DNA of 64,000 nucleotides from Dyadobacter flavalbus (GTDB taxonomy: Bacteria; Bacteroidota; Bacteroidia; Cytophagales; Spirosomataceae): contig NZ_VBSN01000025.1 in NCBI RefSeq assembly GCF_006149045.1, forward strand, positions 22,087 through 86,086, in the 5' to 3' direction. Below are positions 8,916-19,060 of the stretch, in pieces. Below the pieces are notes generated by a model, which was given only the letters and a program-made list of their open reading frames with translations, was not told the origin of the DNA and searched no databases. The translations under genes and the position numbers were made by a program. Numbering within the stretch: position 1 is the first letter of the stretch; every line of letters starts with the position of its first letter.

Positions 8916-10007
8916 TTAAGAATTTGATTCTGCTAAAATGATTTCCTGATCATCCGTATCCGTGGATTCTACGGAAGCTTTTTCCAGCTTGAAGGAAAAT
9001 GTGGTTCCTTTTTCAGGCTTGGACATAACAGCGATTTTGGTGCCGTGCGCATTCAGGATGTGTTTTACAATGGCCAGCCCCAGGCCAGTTCCGCCGATTT
9101 CCTTTGAACGGCTTTTATCAACGCGGTAAAATCTTTCAAAAATACGGTTCAAGTGTTCCGGTGAAATACCCGGGCCATTATCACGGATAGCAACTTCAAT
9201 GTATTTTTTGCCTTCGTTGAAATGGACAATGACTTTTCCGTTTTCATTGCCGTATTTGATTGCATTCTCGATCAGGTTCAGCATAACTTGTTCCATCCGG
9301 TCGGGATCAGCTTTGACCCATACTTCTGGCATATTGTCCGGTTTTATCTTCAATGCAATGTTGCGGTCTGCTGCAATATTTTCCAGACGGCCGTAAATAT
9401 TGGATGTAAGCAACCTGATATCCATCGGAAGGAAATTCATTTTGATGTCTCCCGTTTCCATCTGAGAAAGTACCAGCAGGTCTTTAACCAGAATATCGAG
9501 ACTGTCCAGGTTTTTTGCTGCTTTCAGGAGAAAGCGTTCGCGTACATTTTCATCTTCCATGGCACCGTCAAGAAGCGTATGTATAAAGCCTTGGGCCGCA
9601 AAAATCGGCGTTTTAAACTCATGGGAAACATCCGCAAGGAACTCTCTGCGGAAAAGTTCGAGTTTTTTAAGCTCGTCAATTTCTTTCTGTTTTTTGGTAA
9701 CGTAAACAAAAATTTCATCATTGATCGTCCTGAGCGGATTGGATTCCTGAATCAGTTTTTTCCGCGGTGCAATGTTAAAATCCCTCATTTTAAGCTTCTG
9801 AATCGTACGGTACATCTTGTTCACTTCCCGAAATACAAGAATATCCACGGTATAAAGAACCAGAAAAAAAGAAGTGACAAACGAGGAAATAGCCGTAACA
9901 AAAAGCATCCCTTTTGAAACTCCGTCTACAAATGCCAGAAAAGTGGTTGTCAGGAGTGAGATCAGAAAAGCGAGAATGATTGCTATGAAGCGCGGGCTTA
10001 ATGACAT
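8916..10007 (-). CDS. Membrane sensor histidine kinase, PhoR-like
   Basis: The 363-residue protein begins with two membrane helices (about residues 9-27 and 34-55), a short linker, then HisKA with the phosphoacceptor His129 in 'FLADVSHEFKTP'. The HATPase domain follows with N-box 'NLIENAIKYG', G1 'DNGPGISPEH', F-box 'RFYRVDKSRS' and G2 'GGTGLGLAIVKHI'. There is almost no periplasmic domain, so it may sense a membrane or partner signal. The layout resembles PhoR of Bacteroidota. No response-regulator gene is adjacent. The next gene downstream encodes the Dabb protein. Confidence 0.9.
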   Translation of the reverse strand: MSLSPRFIAIILAFLISLLTTTFLAFVDGVSKGMLFVTAISSFVTSFFLVLYTVDILVFREVNKMYRTIQKLKMRDFNIAPRKKLIQESNPLRTINDEIFVYVTKKQKEIDELKKLELFRREFLADVSHEFKTPIFAAQGFIHTLLDGAMEDENVRERFLLKAAKNLDSLDILVKDLLVLSQMETGDIKMNFLPMDIRLLTSNIYGRLENIAADRNIALKIKPDNMPEVWVKADPDRMEQVMLNLIENAIKYGNENGKVIVHFNEGKKYIEVAIRDNGPGISPEHLNRIFERFYRVDKSRSKEIGGTGLGLAIVKHILNAHGTKIAVMSKPEKGTTFSFKLEKASVESTDTDDQEIILAESNS

Positions 10008-10204
10008 GGTTTTAATTGTAAAAGGCCTGGATTAATTTGCTTCCGGTAAATTCTGCTGACATCCGGTAAAGCCTGAATTAAGAAAGCATATTTTTTAAAG
10101 TATTAAAGTTAATAATCTGTTATCAGGAAAATGCTTTTTACGGATCATAGTTCCATTTTATTAAATTTATGATAACATTGGAATGCTGCAGCACGCCACT
10201 TAAA

Positions 10205-10236
10205 AGCAAAAAAGCCGCTTTCCGGAGAAAACGGCC
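10205..10236 (-). terminator. Terminator of the glutamate dehydrogenase gene
   Basis: Reading on the minus strand, a GCCG(T)TTTC / GAAA(G)CGGC hairpin with a 4-nt loop is followed by a T-run. It sits about 25 nt after the stop at 10258. Confidence 0.7.
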
Positions 10237-10257
10237 TGCAATCTGCTGATGAATTTC

Positions 10258-11532
10258 CTAAAATCCTCCGCGGTATTTATATGTACTTGAAACTTTGTCA
10301 ATAGCAACAATGTACGCAGCAATGCGAAGCGAAACCTTGTACTTGAGAGACGTTTCATAAACTTTGTCGAACGAATCTTTCATAATCCGGTCCGTACGGC
10401 GGTTGATGCGTTCCAGCGTCCATTTGTAACCGATGCGGTTCTGCACCCATTCGAAATAGGAAACGGTAACGCCGCCGGCATTGGCCAGGATATCCGGTAC
10501 AACCATAATGCCTTTTTCATTGATAATATCGTCCGCTTTGAAGGAAGTAGGGCCGTTTGCGCCTTCCACAATCATTTTGGCCTGAATTCCCGCAGCATTT
10601 TTCCGGGTAATCACGTCTTCTTTGGCGGCAGGAACCAGCACGTCAACAGGTAAAGTAAGCAGATCGTCGCCGGGTATCAGTTCTGCGCCGGGATAACCTT
10701 CCAGAGAACCATTATTACTGTTACGGTACGCAGCAGCATCCGCTACATCGATTCCTTTATCGTTATAATATGCACCTGAAATATCACTGATGGCATGAAT
10801 GGCAACACCACGTTCCCGCAAAAGCAATGCTGCATACGAACCTACATTTCCAAAGCCCTGAACTGCCGCCGTCGCACGGTAAGGATTGATCCTCAGCTTT
10901 TCCATTCCCGCAAGCGCCGATACCATTACACCACGGCCCGTCGCTTCCGTGCGGCCCAGCGAGCCGCCCAGTACCAATGGTTTTCCAGTGACGACTGCAG
11001 GCACTGTCATGCCTTTCGACTTGGAATATTCATCCATTAACCAGGCCATTTCACGCGGGCCTGTTCCCATATCCGGCGCAGGAATATCCTGATCGGGGCC
11101 AAATACATCCAGCAGGGCAGTGGTATAAGCGCGCATTAACCTTTCAATTTCACCTGCCGACATTTCACGCGGATTGCACGCAACGCCTCCTTTTGCACCG
11201 CCGTAAGGAATATCAACAACGGCACATTTCCATGTCATCCAGGCTGCAAGCGCCCTTACTTCGTCAATATTTACATCCGGGTCAAAACGGATTCCGCCTT
11301 TGCTTGGGCCGAGAATAGTGGAATGGATTACACGATACCCTTCAAAAGTCCTGATTTCTCCCGAATCCATGGTAACCGGCAAGCCGACAATTACCTGCTT
11401 GCGAGGCACTTTCAGTATGTGATACATTTCTTCTGAAATTCCCAGAAGTTCAACAGCTTTATCAAATCTCTGCATCATTGACTCCAACGGATTTTCTTTA
11501 TCCTTAATCGGAGCAGGTTCTATATACGACAT
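10258..11532 (-). CDS. Glu/Leu/Phe/Val dehydrogenase, probably glutamate dehydrogenase
   Basis: This 424-residue hexameric-type glutamate dehydrogenase has the catalytic/substrate segment 'PYGGAKGGVACNP' (about 108-120) with its Lys, the 'PAPDMGTGPREMAWLMDEY' motif (about 148-166), and a Rossmann loop 'VQGFGNVGSYAA' (about 225-236). It interconverts glutamate and 2-oxoglutarate plus ammonia. The length of about 420 fits the NAD-dependent small GDH class. Cofactor choice is not proven from sequence. It is monocistronic, with its own terminator and a candidate promoter upstream. Confidence 0.93.
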   Translation of the reverse strand: MSYIEPAPIKDKENPLESMMQRFDKAVELLGISEEMYHILKVPRKQVIVGLPVTMDSGEIRTFEGYRVIHSTILGPSKGGIRFDPDVNIDEVRALAAWMTWKCAVVDIPYGGAKGGVACNPREMSAGEIERLMRAYTTALLDVFGPDQDIPAPDMGTGPREMAWLMDEYSKSKGMTVPAVVTGKPLVLGGSLGRTEATGRGVMVSALAGMEKLRINPYRATAAVQGFGNVGSYAALLLRERGVAIHAISDISGAYYNDKGIDVADAAAYRNSNNGSLEGYPGAELIPGDDLLTLPVDVLVPAAKEDVITRKNAAGIQAKMIVEGANGPTSFKADDIINEKGIMVVPDILANAGGVTVSYFEWVQNRIGYKWTLERINRRTDRIMKDSFDKVYETSLKYKVSLRIAAYIVAIDKVSSTYKYRGGF

Positions 11533-11934
11533 TGTGCTTACTTTAATTTACTGGTAACTAGTATGTTAATGAATAACTTGTATTCTACAACACAAACTTA
11601 CGCTATTTGATTTTATTATAACAGAAAACTAAAAAATCTTGGAATAGTATAAATTTTAGCGTAGTGAAGATTGTTTGTCATTTTTCATTTTGTTTAAAAC
11701 GAACTATTGTACAGGTTACTTTATGCCAAATTTGCCTACTGGGTTTTCCGGTTTTATGAAATACGAAAAAGTATGCTTTTGCCGGGCCTTCTTTTATAGA
11801 ACGCATGTGTATTTCCGGGATTGATTGCCAATCCGGAATTATTTACAGGAAAGAAGTAATGATGTATGCAGGAAAAGATGAGCCTGGTCAGTAATTCTTT
11901 AAGGCTGAAAAGGCATTTAGCAGCATTAAAAATA
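11533..11934. other. Intergenic region with candidate GDH promoter
   Basis: About 400 nt without a convincing gene. On the minus strand TAAGTTTG (plus-strand CAAACTTA at 11593-11600) fits the Bacteroidota -7 element about 60 nt upstream of the glutamate dehydrogenase ATG. I do not see a clean TTG at the matching -33 position. The rest (11620-11934) is AT-rich and shows nothing recognisable. Confidence 0.4.
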
Positions 11935-13614
11935 TTATTTACCTGTAATCTGATAGTTGATAAGCCGCACTTGTTCTTTTTCTTCCGGGCAAAATACAGC
12001 AAACTTGTAAACTTCGCCTTTCGGAATAAAATCAAACATGTCTTCTTCAGCGTAAAAGCCGTCTTTAAAATATTTAAGTTGCTTGATCATATTGAGTCTT
12101 CCGTTTTTCAGAGGATTTGCAACAGACAAAAAGATATTTTTTTCATTGTAGGTTACCAAATATATTCCTTTTGGCTGATTAGAAGTTGAAGGATACTCGT
12201 TTGTATTGAACGAAATGCTCTTTCTGAGCTTGCTGCTGGAATCTGTATTATCGGTAACTTCAATACTTTCCAGCGTTCTGGCTGAATCAATCGCCTGATG
12301 CGTCAGTTCCGGAAAAATCGGATGAAAATGAAAAACCGGCTCCGGATTCTTTTTTATGGTATCACTGACAAACTTGCTTGCTTTTTCAAAGTATGCAGTT
12401 TTGCTGTAAATAATCCATTTTCCATGGTGATTGTAGTTATATAATCCTGCCAGACTGTGGCATTGGTAATCGACAAACTTTTCATAATAAACGTAATAGT
12501 TAAATAACAGCAGCGCCGCACTTATTCCTGTAAAAACCGCAGCAACTATTTTTCTTTTATCATAATAAATCAGGCACCAAAGATATACCAGTAAAAAGGC
12601 AGCCATGGAGTAGATTTTATATCTGCTTGAAATAGTTGTCATTTGTTCCGATTGTGTTCGTGAAAAGGCGATTACAGCAGAAGTGATCATAATGAAAATC
12701 GCCATTCCCGCCCAAGTCACCTGAACCGGTTCTGCCCTGTTCAATAGGATTTTTATAATGCCCCATATCAAAACTGCCGTCAGAATGATGCCGGCAAGCA
12801 GTGCAGGGAAATTCTGGTACACGACCGGGCCATTGACATTTTCAACATAATTAAACGTGCCTCCGACAAACGCAAAGAAGTTGTTAAACAGATAAATGGG
12901 GTATTTGAAATGCACAGTCCATCCGAAAGCATTGGTGGCACTGTACATTTGGAAATTCCTGAAGTAGAAAGCGACAGCTGCGGAGCCGGCGGTGATCCAG
13001 ATGGCTGCATGTTTGATCTTTCCCGATTTAAAAAGGACAACAGCACCAGCCACAAACACAAACATTCCATTCCCGAACGAGTACGTTGCAAGTATCGCAA
13101 TCAATATTGCCAGAACAAAGGTGATGGGAGAAGAAATGGCCAGCAGAAAAATGGAAATGATGCCCATAAGACAAACCGGCATGTATACGGTGCTTGCTCC
13201 TGCCCAAAGATTGCCTTCATACATTACCGGACTGAATAGGGTTAAAACAGCAGGAATCAGGTAAGATACAGATAGCTGTATCTTATGTAGCAGCTTGTAA
13301 AACAAGAAAGTTATGCCCAGTAAAGAGAAGTTGCCGATCAAGGCAATGGATTTAAAATTGACAGCTCCGTGTATCCAGTAAGAAACCAGTGCTGTAAATC
13401 GGGAGTATACAATCCGGTGCTCCACCCATTGTTCAAATAACAACCGGAAGCATTCCTTCCAGCTTTTTGCATCTTTAAACGCCTGTGTAAACAGCAGAAG
13501 ACAATACAGGTCATCCCCGTTCGGGATGTCAGCTGTATTTTGTATGATGAAATAAAAATAGGAACAGATGATGCAGATGCATGTAATCAGTGAAAAGTAA
13601 CGGACAGGACGCAT
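11935..13614 (-). CDS. Polytopic membrane protein, possible GT-C-type glycosyltransferase
   Basis: This 559-residue protein has about 11-12 hydrophobic segments in residues 1-400 and a soluble, probably periplasmic, C-terminal domain of about 150 residues. The first loop after helix one carries an acidic pair in 'IPNGDDLYC' (Asp34-Asp35). An acidic motif in that loop is the hallmark of GT-C enzymes that use lipid-linked sugars, so a role in surface-glycan modification is possible. No signature closes the case, and it could be a DUF6056-like protein of unknown role. The codons are AT-rich compared with neighbouring genes. A 16-bp perfect palindrome lies 48 nt upstream of the ATG. Confidence 0.55.
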   Translation of the reverse strand: MRPVRYFSLITCICIICSYFYFIIQNTADIPNGDDLYCLLLFTQAFKDAKSWKECFRLLFEQWVEHRIVYSRFTALVSYWIHGAVNFKSIALIGNFSLLGITFLFYKLLHKIQLSVSYLIPAVLTLFSPVMYEGNLWAGASTVYMPVCLMGIISIFLLAISSPITFVLAILIAILATYSFGNGMFVFVAGAVVLFKSGKIKHAAIWITAGSAAVAFYFRNFQMYSATNAFGWTVHFKYPIYLFNNFFAFVGGTFNYVENVNGPVVYQNFPALLAGIILTAVLIWGIIKILLNRAEPVQVTWAGMAIFIMITSAVIAFSRTQSEQMTTISSRYKIYSMAAFLLVYLWCLIYYDKRKIVAAVFTGISAALLLFNYYVYYEKFVDYQCHSLAGLYNYNHHGKWIIYSKTAYFEKASKFVSDTIKKNPEPVFHFHPIFPELTHQAIDSARTLESIEVTDNTDSSSKLRKSISFNTNEYPSTSNQPKGIYLVTYNEKNIFLSVANPLKNGRLNMIKQLKYFKDGFYAEEDMFDFIPKGEVYKFAVFCPEEKEQVRLINYQITGK

Positions 13615-13661
13615 TGGTCAAAAACTGGTACAATGCAATTTACTCAGCCATGGAGAAGCCA

Positions 13662-13677
13662 CACGTACATGTACGTG
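13662..13677. promoter_or_regulatory. 16-bp perfect palindrome, possible operator
   Basis: CACGTACATGTACGTG reads identically on both strands. It sits upstream of the membrane-protein gene that starts at 13614 and downstream of the typA terminator. Its position and symmetry would suit a dimeric regulator, but no regulator is known for it. Confidence 0.35.
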
Positions 13678-13760
13678 CTGTAATGTTCTGCCGGCACGTA
13701 GGAATTATCAAATGGAAAAATGACTGTTTACTGAGCCTGAACAGGCCATTGAATCCTGTC

Positions 13761-13796
13761 AAAAACAAAAAAAGCCGGAAGATTTCTCTTCCGACT
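13761..13796 (-). terminator. Terminator of typA
   Basis: The stem AGCCGGAAGA (13773-13782) pairs with TCTTCCGACT (13787-13796) around a TTTC loop. On the minus strand it is followed by a run of seven T. It lies about 50 nt past the typA stop. Confidence 0.85.
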
Positions 13797-13848
13797 GTAA
13801 CTGCACGTTTGTGCTATCTTTTTGATATTATCTGATCTGAAATTCAGA

Positions 13849-15663
13849 TTAGGCCATTTCCATTTTGGCTCCGAATCTTTTACGATCGTTTTCTTCAAGA
13901 TATATTTTCCGCATGCGCATGCTTTGAGGAGTTACTTCCAGGTATTCATCTTTCTGGATGTACTCCATGGATTCTTCCAGCGAAAAATTGATTTTCGGAG
14001 CAATTCTCAGTCCATCATCAGAACCTGACGCACGCATGTTGGTCAGTTTCTTGGCTTCCTGCAGGTTTACTACGATATCGTTTGGACGGTTATGCTCACC
14101 GATTACCTGTCCGCCGTAGATTTCCTCACCCGGCTCCACAAAGAAGCGGCCGCGATCCTGTAATTTGTCGATAGTATAACCCGTGGCCGGACCTGTATTT
14201 TTTGAAATAATAGAACCGCTGATACGTCCGGGAATTGGTCCGCGGAAAGTACCGAACTCCTTGAAACGGTGCGTCATCACAGCTTCACCCTGAGTAGCAG
14301 TCAGTACATTCGAACGAAGTCCGATCAAACCTCTTGATGGGATAAGGAATTCAAGGTGCTGCAAATCGCCTTTTGGTTCCATGATCAGCAACTCGCCTTT
14401 ACGCTGCGTGGCCAATTCGATTACTTTACCTGCAGTTGATTCAGGAACATCCACAACCAATGTTTCGATTGGCTCCAGACGCTCGCCATTCTCGTCTTCT
14501 TTAAAAAGAACTTGGGGCTGACCAAGCTGCAGTTCATAACCTTCGCGACGCATTGTTTCGATCAATACCGACAAATGCAGGATACCACGACCAAAAACAA
14601 GGAATTTGTCTTCTGTATCCGTTGGTTCCACGCGCAATGCCAGGTTTTTCTCGGTTTCTTTCATCAGACGGTCACGCAAATGACGTGATGTTACAAATTT
14701 GCCTTCTTTCCCAAAGAACGGAGAGTTGTTGATCGTGAAAAGCATGTTCATCGTAGGCTCATCAACCGCAATTCTTGGCAATGCTTCCGGGTTGTCCGCA
14801 TCTGCAATCGTATCACCAATTTCAAAATCTTCAATACCGGTTACCGCACAGATATCGCCGGCAGAAACTTCGCTCACTTTCACCTTTCCAAGTCCTTCAA
14901 AGACCTGAACTTCTTTTACCTTCACTTTCTTGATTACGCCGCCAGCCTTGCAAAGTGCCACAGTAGCACCTTCTTTGATGGTACCGCGGTGCACACGGCC
15001 GATCGCAATACGGCCAACGAATGCATTGTAATCCAGGGAAGTAATCTGCATCTGTGTATTTCCTTCTTCGATTTTCGGGGCAGGAATCTGCTCGATGATC
15101 GTATCCAGAAGAAATGTAATGTTATCGGTCGGTTTCTGCCAGTCCGGACCCATCCATCCTTGTTTGGACGAACCATATACTGTAACGAAATCAAGCTGAT
15201 CTTCAGTGGCACCGAGGTTGAACATCAGGTCAAAAACACTTTCCTGAACTTCTTCAGGGCGGCAATTTTCTTTATCTACCTTGTTGACAACCACAATCGG
15301 TTTCAGTCCCAGACCAATGGCTTTTCCCAAAACGAAACGGGTCTGGGGCATCGGACCTTCGAATGCATCCACAAGCAACAAAACGCCATCCGCCATTTTA
15401 AGTACGCGTTCCACTTCACCGCCAAAATCTGCGTGACCTGGCGTATCAATTACATTGATTTTCACATCTTTGTAACGCACCGATACGTTCTTAGAAACAA
15501 TTGTGATTCCACGCTCGCGTTCCAGGTCGTTGTTGTCAAGAATGAGGTCATCAAATTCCTGATTTTCACGAAATAGCTTTGAAGCGTGAATAATTTTGTC
15601 AACCAATGTAGTTTTACCGTGGTCAACGTGCGCAATGATTGCGATGTTACGAATGGCTTGCAT
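13849..15663 (-). CDS. typA: Translational GTPase TypA/BipA
   Basis: This 604-residue ribosome-associated GTPase has the G1 loop AHVDHGKTT, the switch segment with 'LERERGITI', G3 DTPGHADF and G4 NKVDK. EF-G-like domains follow, and a C-terminal TypA-specific part includes 'GVIGL'-type 'RGLIGLRSN'. TypA acts in ribosome assembly and stress or low-temperature growth. The ATG at 15663 is preferred over the in-frame ATG 39 nt upstream because the family begins [17 protein letters not shown]. The gene is monocistronic, with a terminator downstream and a candidate promoter upstream. Confidence 0.95.
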   Translation of the reverse strand: MQAIRNIAIIAHVDHGKTTLVDKIIHASKLFRENQEFDDLILDNNDLERERGITIVSKNVSVRYKDVKINVIDTPGHADFGGEVERVLKMADGVLLLVDAFEGPMPQTRFVLGKAIGLGLKPIVVVNKVDKENCRPEEVQESVFDLMFNLGATEDQLDFVTVYGSSKQGWMGPDWQKPTDNITFLLDTIIEQIPAPKIEEGNTQMQITSLDYNAFVGRIAIGRVHRGTIKEGATVALCKAGGVIKKVKVKEVQVFEGLGKVKVSEVSAGDICAVTGIEDFEIGDTIADADNPEALPRIAVDEPTMNMLFTINNSPFFGKEGKFVTSRHLRDRLMKETEKNLALRVEPTDTEDKFLVFGRGILHLSVLIETMRREGYELQLGQPQVLFKEDENGERLEPIETLVVDVPESTAGKVIELATQRKGELLIMEPKGDLQHLEFLIPSRGLIGLRSNVLTATQGEAVMTHRFKEFGTFRGPIPGRISGSIISKNTGPATGYTIDKLQDRGRFFVEPGEEIYGGQVIGEHNRPNDIVVNLQEAKKLTNMRASGSDDGLRIAPKINFSLEESMEYIQKDEYLEVTPQSMRMRKIYLEENDRKRFGAKMEMA

Positions 15664-15768
15664 TGTTTTAGATATCAATTGTTTACGGTCTGCAGTCTGC
15701 AAATATGCTTTTACCTTCTGAAAACCGTTATGCTTAGTTTATTGACGAAACTTTTGTCAAATAGGGTG

Positions 15769-15776
15769 CAAATGTA
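15769..15776 (-). promoter_or_regulatory. Candidate typA promoter -7 element
   Basis: TACATTTG on the minus strand (plus CAAATGTA) fits the Bacteroidota -7 consensus TAnnTTTG and lies about 105 nt upstream of the typA ATG. No good -33 TTG is seen at standard distance. Confidence 0.4.
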
Positions 15777-16203
15777 CGCATATTTTTCGCTGAATAACAG
15801 TAATTTACAATTAATTTATTGTTAACTGCTGAAAACAGCGGATTGCACTGGGAGAAGTGCAAAAAGTTATTTTAATTATTTGAAGGATACTATTTTGTCT
15901 TATCCCCCAAAATCAGGAATTCATTTGATGTGATTTCTGAAAACTTCAAATTTACTGCCTGTATGCTCTATTAGTTAAATAGCAGTTTACATCTTTTCAG
16001 AGCCCATTATTTAGCGAGATACCGTTAAATAATCTGTACCTGCCAATTAATAACAATTGAATTATTGATTAAAACGAATGTCGGAATTTCAATTTTGCTA
16101 ATGCATGGAAGATGTAGAAAGCAACAATTCTGATTAAGCCGGTAAGCATTTGCTTTGGTAAATAGTCTTGGCCGGCTATTGTAAATATATTCCCAAAGAT
16201 TCA
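15777..16203. other. AT-rich divergent intergenic region
   Basis: The stretch between typA and the monooxygenase gene holds no convincing gene. It contains an 11-bp imperfect hairpin (16006-16016 with 16023-16033, loop AGATAC) without a T-run, so it is not an obvious terminator. Its role is unknown. Confidence 0.4.
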
Positions 16204-17346
16204 ATGACAGTAAAAGATAAGGAAATTGCCATAATTGGCGGCGGAATAGCAGGCTTGACATTCGCTATCTGTTTAAAGAATAATGGTTATAAATGCCATA
16301 TTTTCGAGAAAAAGCCTGCATTCAAGGAAATAGGCGCAGCAATAAGCGTGTTTCCGAATGCTTTGAGAGTATTTCAGGCAGAAAAAATAATGCGGGAAAT
16401 TATAGCGTCCGGAGGTGAGATAACCAAAATATTCATGAAAACGGATAAAGGCAGGATACTTGCAAAATCCGAACCCAAATACGAACTGCCGGCAATTTGC
16501 ATTCACCGTGCTGATCTTCACAGCATATTATTAAAAAATACACCTGCTGAACTTCATGCAAACCATGATCTGAAATCTTTGCAAAACCTGAATAATGGAA
16601 AAGTCAGGCTAGCTTTTACAAATGGCTTTACAAAAGAATTTGATGCTGTTATTGGTGCGGATGGAATTCATTCCGTTGTCAGGCAATTCTTAATCGATGA
16701 CGGTAAGCCTGTATTCCGGGGCTATAATATCTGGCGAGGCGTCATTGATACGAATTTTGATATAGGATATGCCAGTGAAACCTATGGAAAAGGAAAAAGG
16801 GTTGGGATTGTTCCTATTAAAAACGGAAAATATGGCTGGTGGGCTACGTGTAATGAAGCACTTTCGGAGGATGACCAGCCGGAAGGGACAAAAAAGAAGC
16901 TTCAACGACTTTTCGGTGATTGGCATTACCCGATTCCTGATCTTATTTCCAGTACAGAAAATATTATAAAAAACAGTTTGTCTGACAGAATTCCGGTTAA
17001 AGGCTGGACTAAGGGAAATATAACCTTACTTGGCGATGCTGCACATCCTACAACGCCCAATTTGGGACAGGGTGGCTGTCTAGCTATTGAAGGTGCTTAT
17101 ATTTTGGCCAATGCCATTAAAAAGTATGGAATAACTCAAAAGGCTTTTCAAATATATGAAGAATTGCAGTTTCCAAGAGCAAAACTGATTGTAGAAACGA
17201 GTTTGAAAGTTGGAGAAATGGGGCAGATAGAAAATAGTGCTGCTGTATTCTTTCGGAATCTGGCTCTAAAATTTACACCTTCATCTGTTTCGTTGAAAAT
17301 GATTGATAAATTCTTTTCCTATGACGTTACAGAACTGAAAATCTGA
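16204..17346 (+). CDS. FAD-dependent monooxygenase (PHBH-fold, group A)
   Basis: The 380-residue protein has the FAD Rossmann loop IIGGGIAGLT at the N-terminus, the DG motif 'VIGADGIHSVVR' near 150-160, and the GD/ribityl motif 'LLGDAAHPTTPNLGQGGCLAIEG' near 280-300. This is the p-hydroxybenzoate/salicylate hydroxylase or TetX-like group, which hydroxylates aromatic or polyketide substrates using NAD(P)H and O2. The substrate is unknown. The ATG at 16204 is chosen because it directly precedes the FAD-binding strand. The gene is visibly more AT-rich than its neighbours and stands alone, so recent acquisition is possible. Confidence 0.87.
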   Translation: MTVKDKEIAIIGGGIAGLTFAICLKNNGYKCHIFEKKPAFKEIGAAISVFPNALRVFQAEKIMREIIASGGEITKIFMKTDKGRILAKSEPKYELPAICIHRADLHSILLKNTPAELHANHDLKSLQNLNNGKVRLAFTNGFTKEFDAVIGADGIHSVVRQFLIDDGKPVFRGYNIWRGVIDTNFDIGYASETYGKGKRVGIVPIKNGKYGWWATCNEALSEDDQPEGTKKKLQRLFGDWHYPIPDLISSTENIIKNSLSDRIPVKGWTKGNITLLGDAAHPTTPNLGQGGCLAIEGAYILANAIKKYGITQKAFQIYEELQFPRAKLIVETSLKVGEMGQIENSAAVFFRNLALKFTPSSVSLKMIDKFFSYDVTELKI

Positions 17347-17440
17347 AATTGCAATTTCCTGGTAATGAATCGTGCATATTTTGGAATGGCTTCAGCGTTT
17401 ACTTTCTTTGCACAAACCGATTTCATTACCAAGCTTTAAT

Positions 17441-19033
17441 ATGAACAAAAAATTAATGGCAGGGATGTTCCTGTCAATGGCAACTTTGGCAAATGCACAG
17501 GATGACGCCTCTGAATTTGCTAAAAGCATTACACCGGAAGACCTGAAAAAACATCTTGTAATTATAGCCTCTGATAGCCTTGAAGGTCGTGATACCGGAT
17601 CGCCCGGGCAGAAAAAGGCCGCTGAATACGTTTCCAAATTTTATAATGAATATGGAACCACACCGATTGCGCCTGCTTCCGACGGTTCAAAGTCATATCT
17701 GCAGAAGTACAATTTATACAAGCGTGCCTGGGGCGATGTTTATGTAAAAGTAAACGGCAGGAAATACGAGTTCAACAAGGATTTTTACCTGAACGGACTT
17801 TTAAGCATTCCCGAAGAAGTGAATACGCCTGTTGTCACGGCGGGTTACGGCATTGAAGAATCTGCATATAACGATTATGCCAATCTGGATGTAAAGGACA
17901 AAGCAGTAATCATTTTTGACGGAGAGCCTGAATCCGGGAACGGAAAGTTTTTGCTGAGCGGAACCGGTGAGAAATCCAAATGGAGCGGGCCTGTCTCTTG
18001 GCAGCCCAAAGTAAAACTGGCCATTGCAAAAGGGGCAAAATATGTCTTTATCGTTACGGATAAAACCGGTGAAGACCTTGACAAGGAAATTCGTCAGCGT
18101 GCGGTAATGTCCCGCAGGTTCAGCGCCCCGACATTAAAGCCGGTTGAGGAAAGTCTGACCAATATGGCTGCTTTTGTGATTTCGCCGGATATGGCTGCGT
18201 CCATTCTTAAGACTTCGGCAGCAGCACTTTTAAAGAACAAAGCTGCAATCAGTAAATCAGGAAAGCCGGCGGCAAAAAACCTGGCCGGAAACGTTTCTAT
18301 GAAGGCGGAAAGGGTAAGCGAAACTATTGAGACGGAAAATGTAGCTGCTTTTATGGAAGGTTCCGACAAAAAAGATGAAGTGCTTGTAATTAGCGCGCAT
18401 CTGGATCATATCGGGATTTCACCAAATGGCGAGATCAATAACGGAGCGGACGATGACGGGTCGGGAACGGTATCGCTTCTGGAACTCGCTGAGGCTTTCA
18501 GCAAGGCAAAAGCGGCTGGGAAAGGCCCGCGGAGAAGCATTCTTTTCCTGAATGTGACCGGAGAAGAAAAAGGTTTGTTCGGTTCGGAATACTATTCTGA
18601 GAACCCGCTGCTTCCGTTGAAAAATACGATTGCAGACCTGAATATTGACATGATCGGACGCGTGGACGAGGCGCATAAAAATGATCCGAAATACGTTTAT
18701 CTTATCGGCTCGGACAAATTGTCTTCTACCTTGCATGCAATCAGTGAGGAAGCAAACAAAAAGTATGTCAACTACAAGCTGGATTATACCTTCAACGATC
18801 CCAAAGATCCGAACCGGTTTTACTACCGTTCCGATCATTACAATTTTGCAAAAATGGGCGTTCCGGTCATTTTCTACTTCACCGGCGTGCATGAAGATTA
18901 TCACAAACCCGGCGATGACGTGGAAAAAATCATGTTTGACAAACAGGCTGAAATCGTGAAACTGGTTTTTTACACAGCCTGGGAACTTGCAAACCGTGAT
19001 GAACGCATCGTTGTAGACAGCAACAAAGAGTAA
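17441..19033 (+). CDS. Secreted M28-family zinc aminopeptidase with PA-like insert
   Basis: This 530-residue protein has a signal peptide 'MNKKLMAGMFLSMATLANAQ', and the ATG at 17441 is chosen because it starts that peptide. The middle (about 110-290) looks like a protease-associated domain. The catalytic part carries the M28 zinc set: 'ISAHLDHIG' (His, then Asp), 'NNGADDDGSGTVSLLE' (bridging Asp), 'VTGEEKGLFGSEYY' (Glu pair), 'NIDMIGR' (Asp) and a final His in 'GVHEDYHKPGDD'. It should remove N-terminal residues from peptides outside the cytoplasm. The GumN/TraB gene follows 27 nt later on the same strand and may be co-transcribed. Confidence 0.92.
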   Translation: MNKKLMAGMFLSMATLANAQDDASEFAKSITPEDLKKHLVIIASDSLEGRDTGSPGQKKAAEYVSKFYNEYGTTPIAPASDGSKSYLQKYNLYKRAWGDVYVKVNGRKYEFNKDFYLNGLLSIPEEVNTPVVTAGYGIEESAYNDYANLDVKDKAVIIFDGEPESGNGKFLLSGTGEKSKWSGPVSWQPKVKLAIAKGAKYVFIVTDKTGEDLDKEIRQRAVMSRRFSAPTLKPVEESLTNMAAFVISPDMAASILKTSAAALLKNKAAISKSGKPAAKNLAGNVSMKAERVSETIETENVAAFMEGSDKKDEVLVISAHLDHIGISPNGEINNGADDDGSGTVSLLELAEAFSKAKAAGKGPRRSILFLNVTGEEKGLFGSEYYSENPLLPLKNTIADLNIDMIGRVDEAHKNDPKYVYLIGSDKLSSTLHAISEEANKKYVNYKLDYTFNDPKDPNRFYYRSDHYNFAKMGVPVIFYFTGVHEDYHKPGDDVEKIMFDKQAEIVKLVFYTAWELANRDERIVVDSNKE

Positions 19034-19060
19034 TCAGAATTACACCGGATCGTTCCAGAT

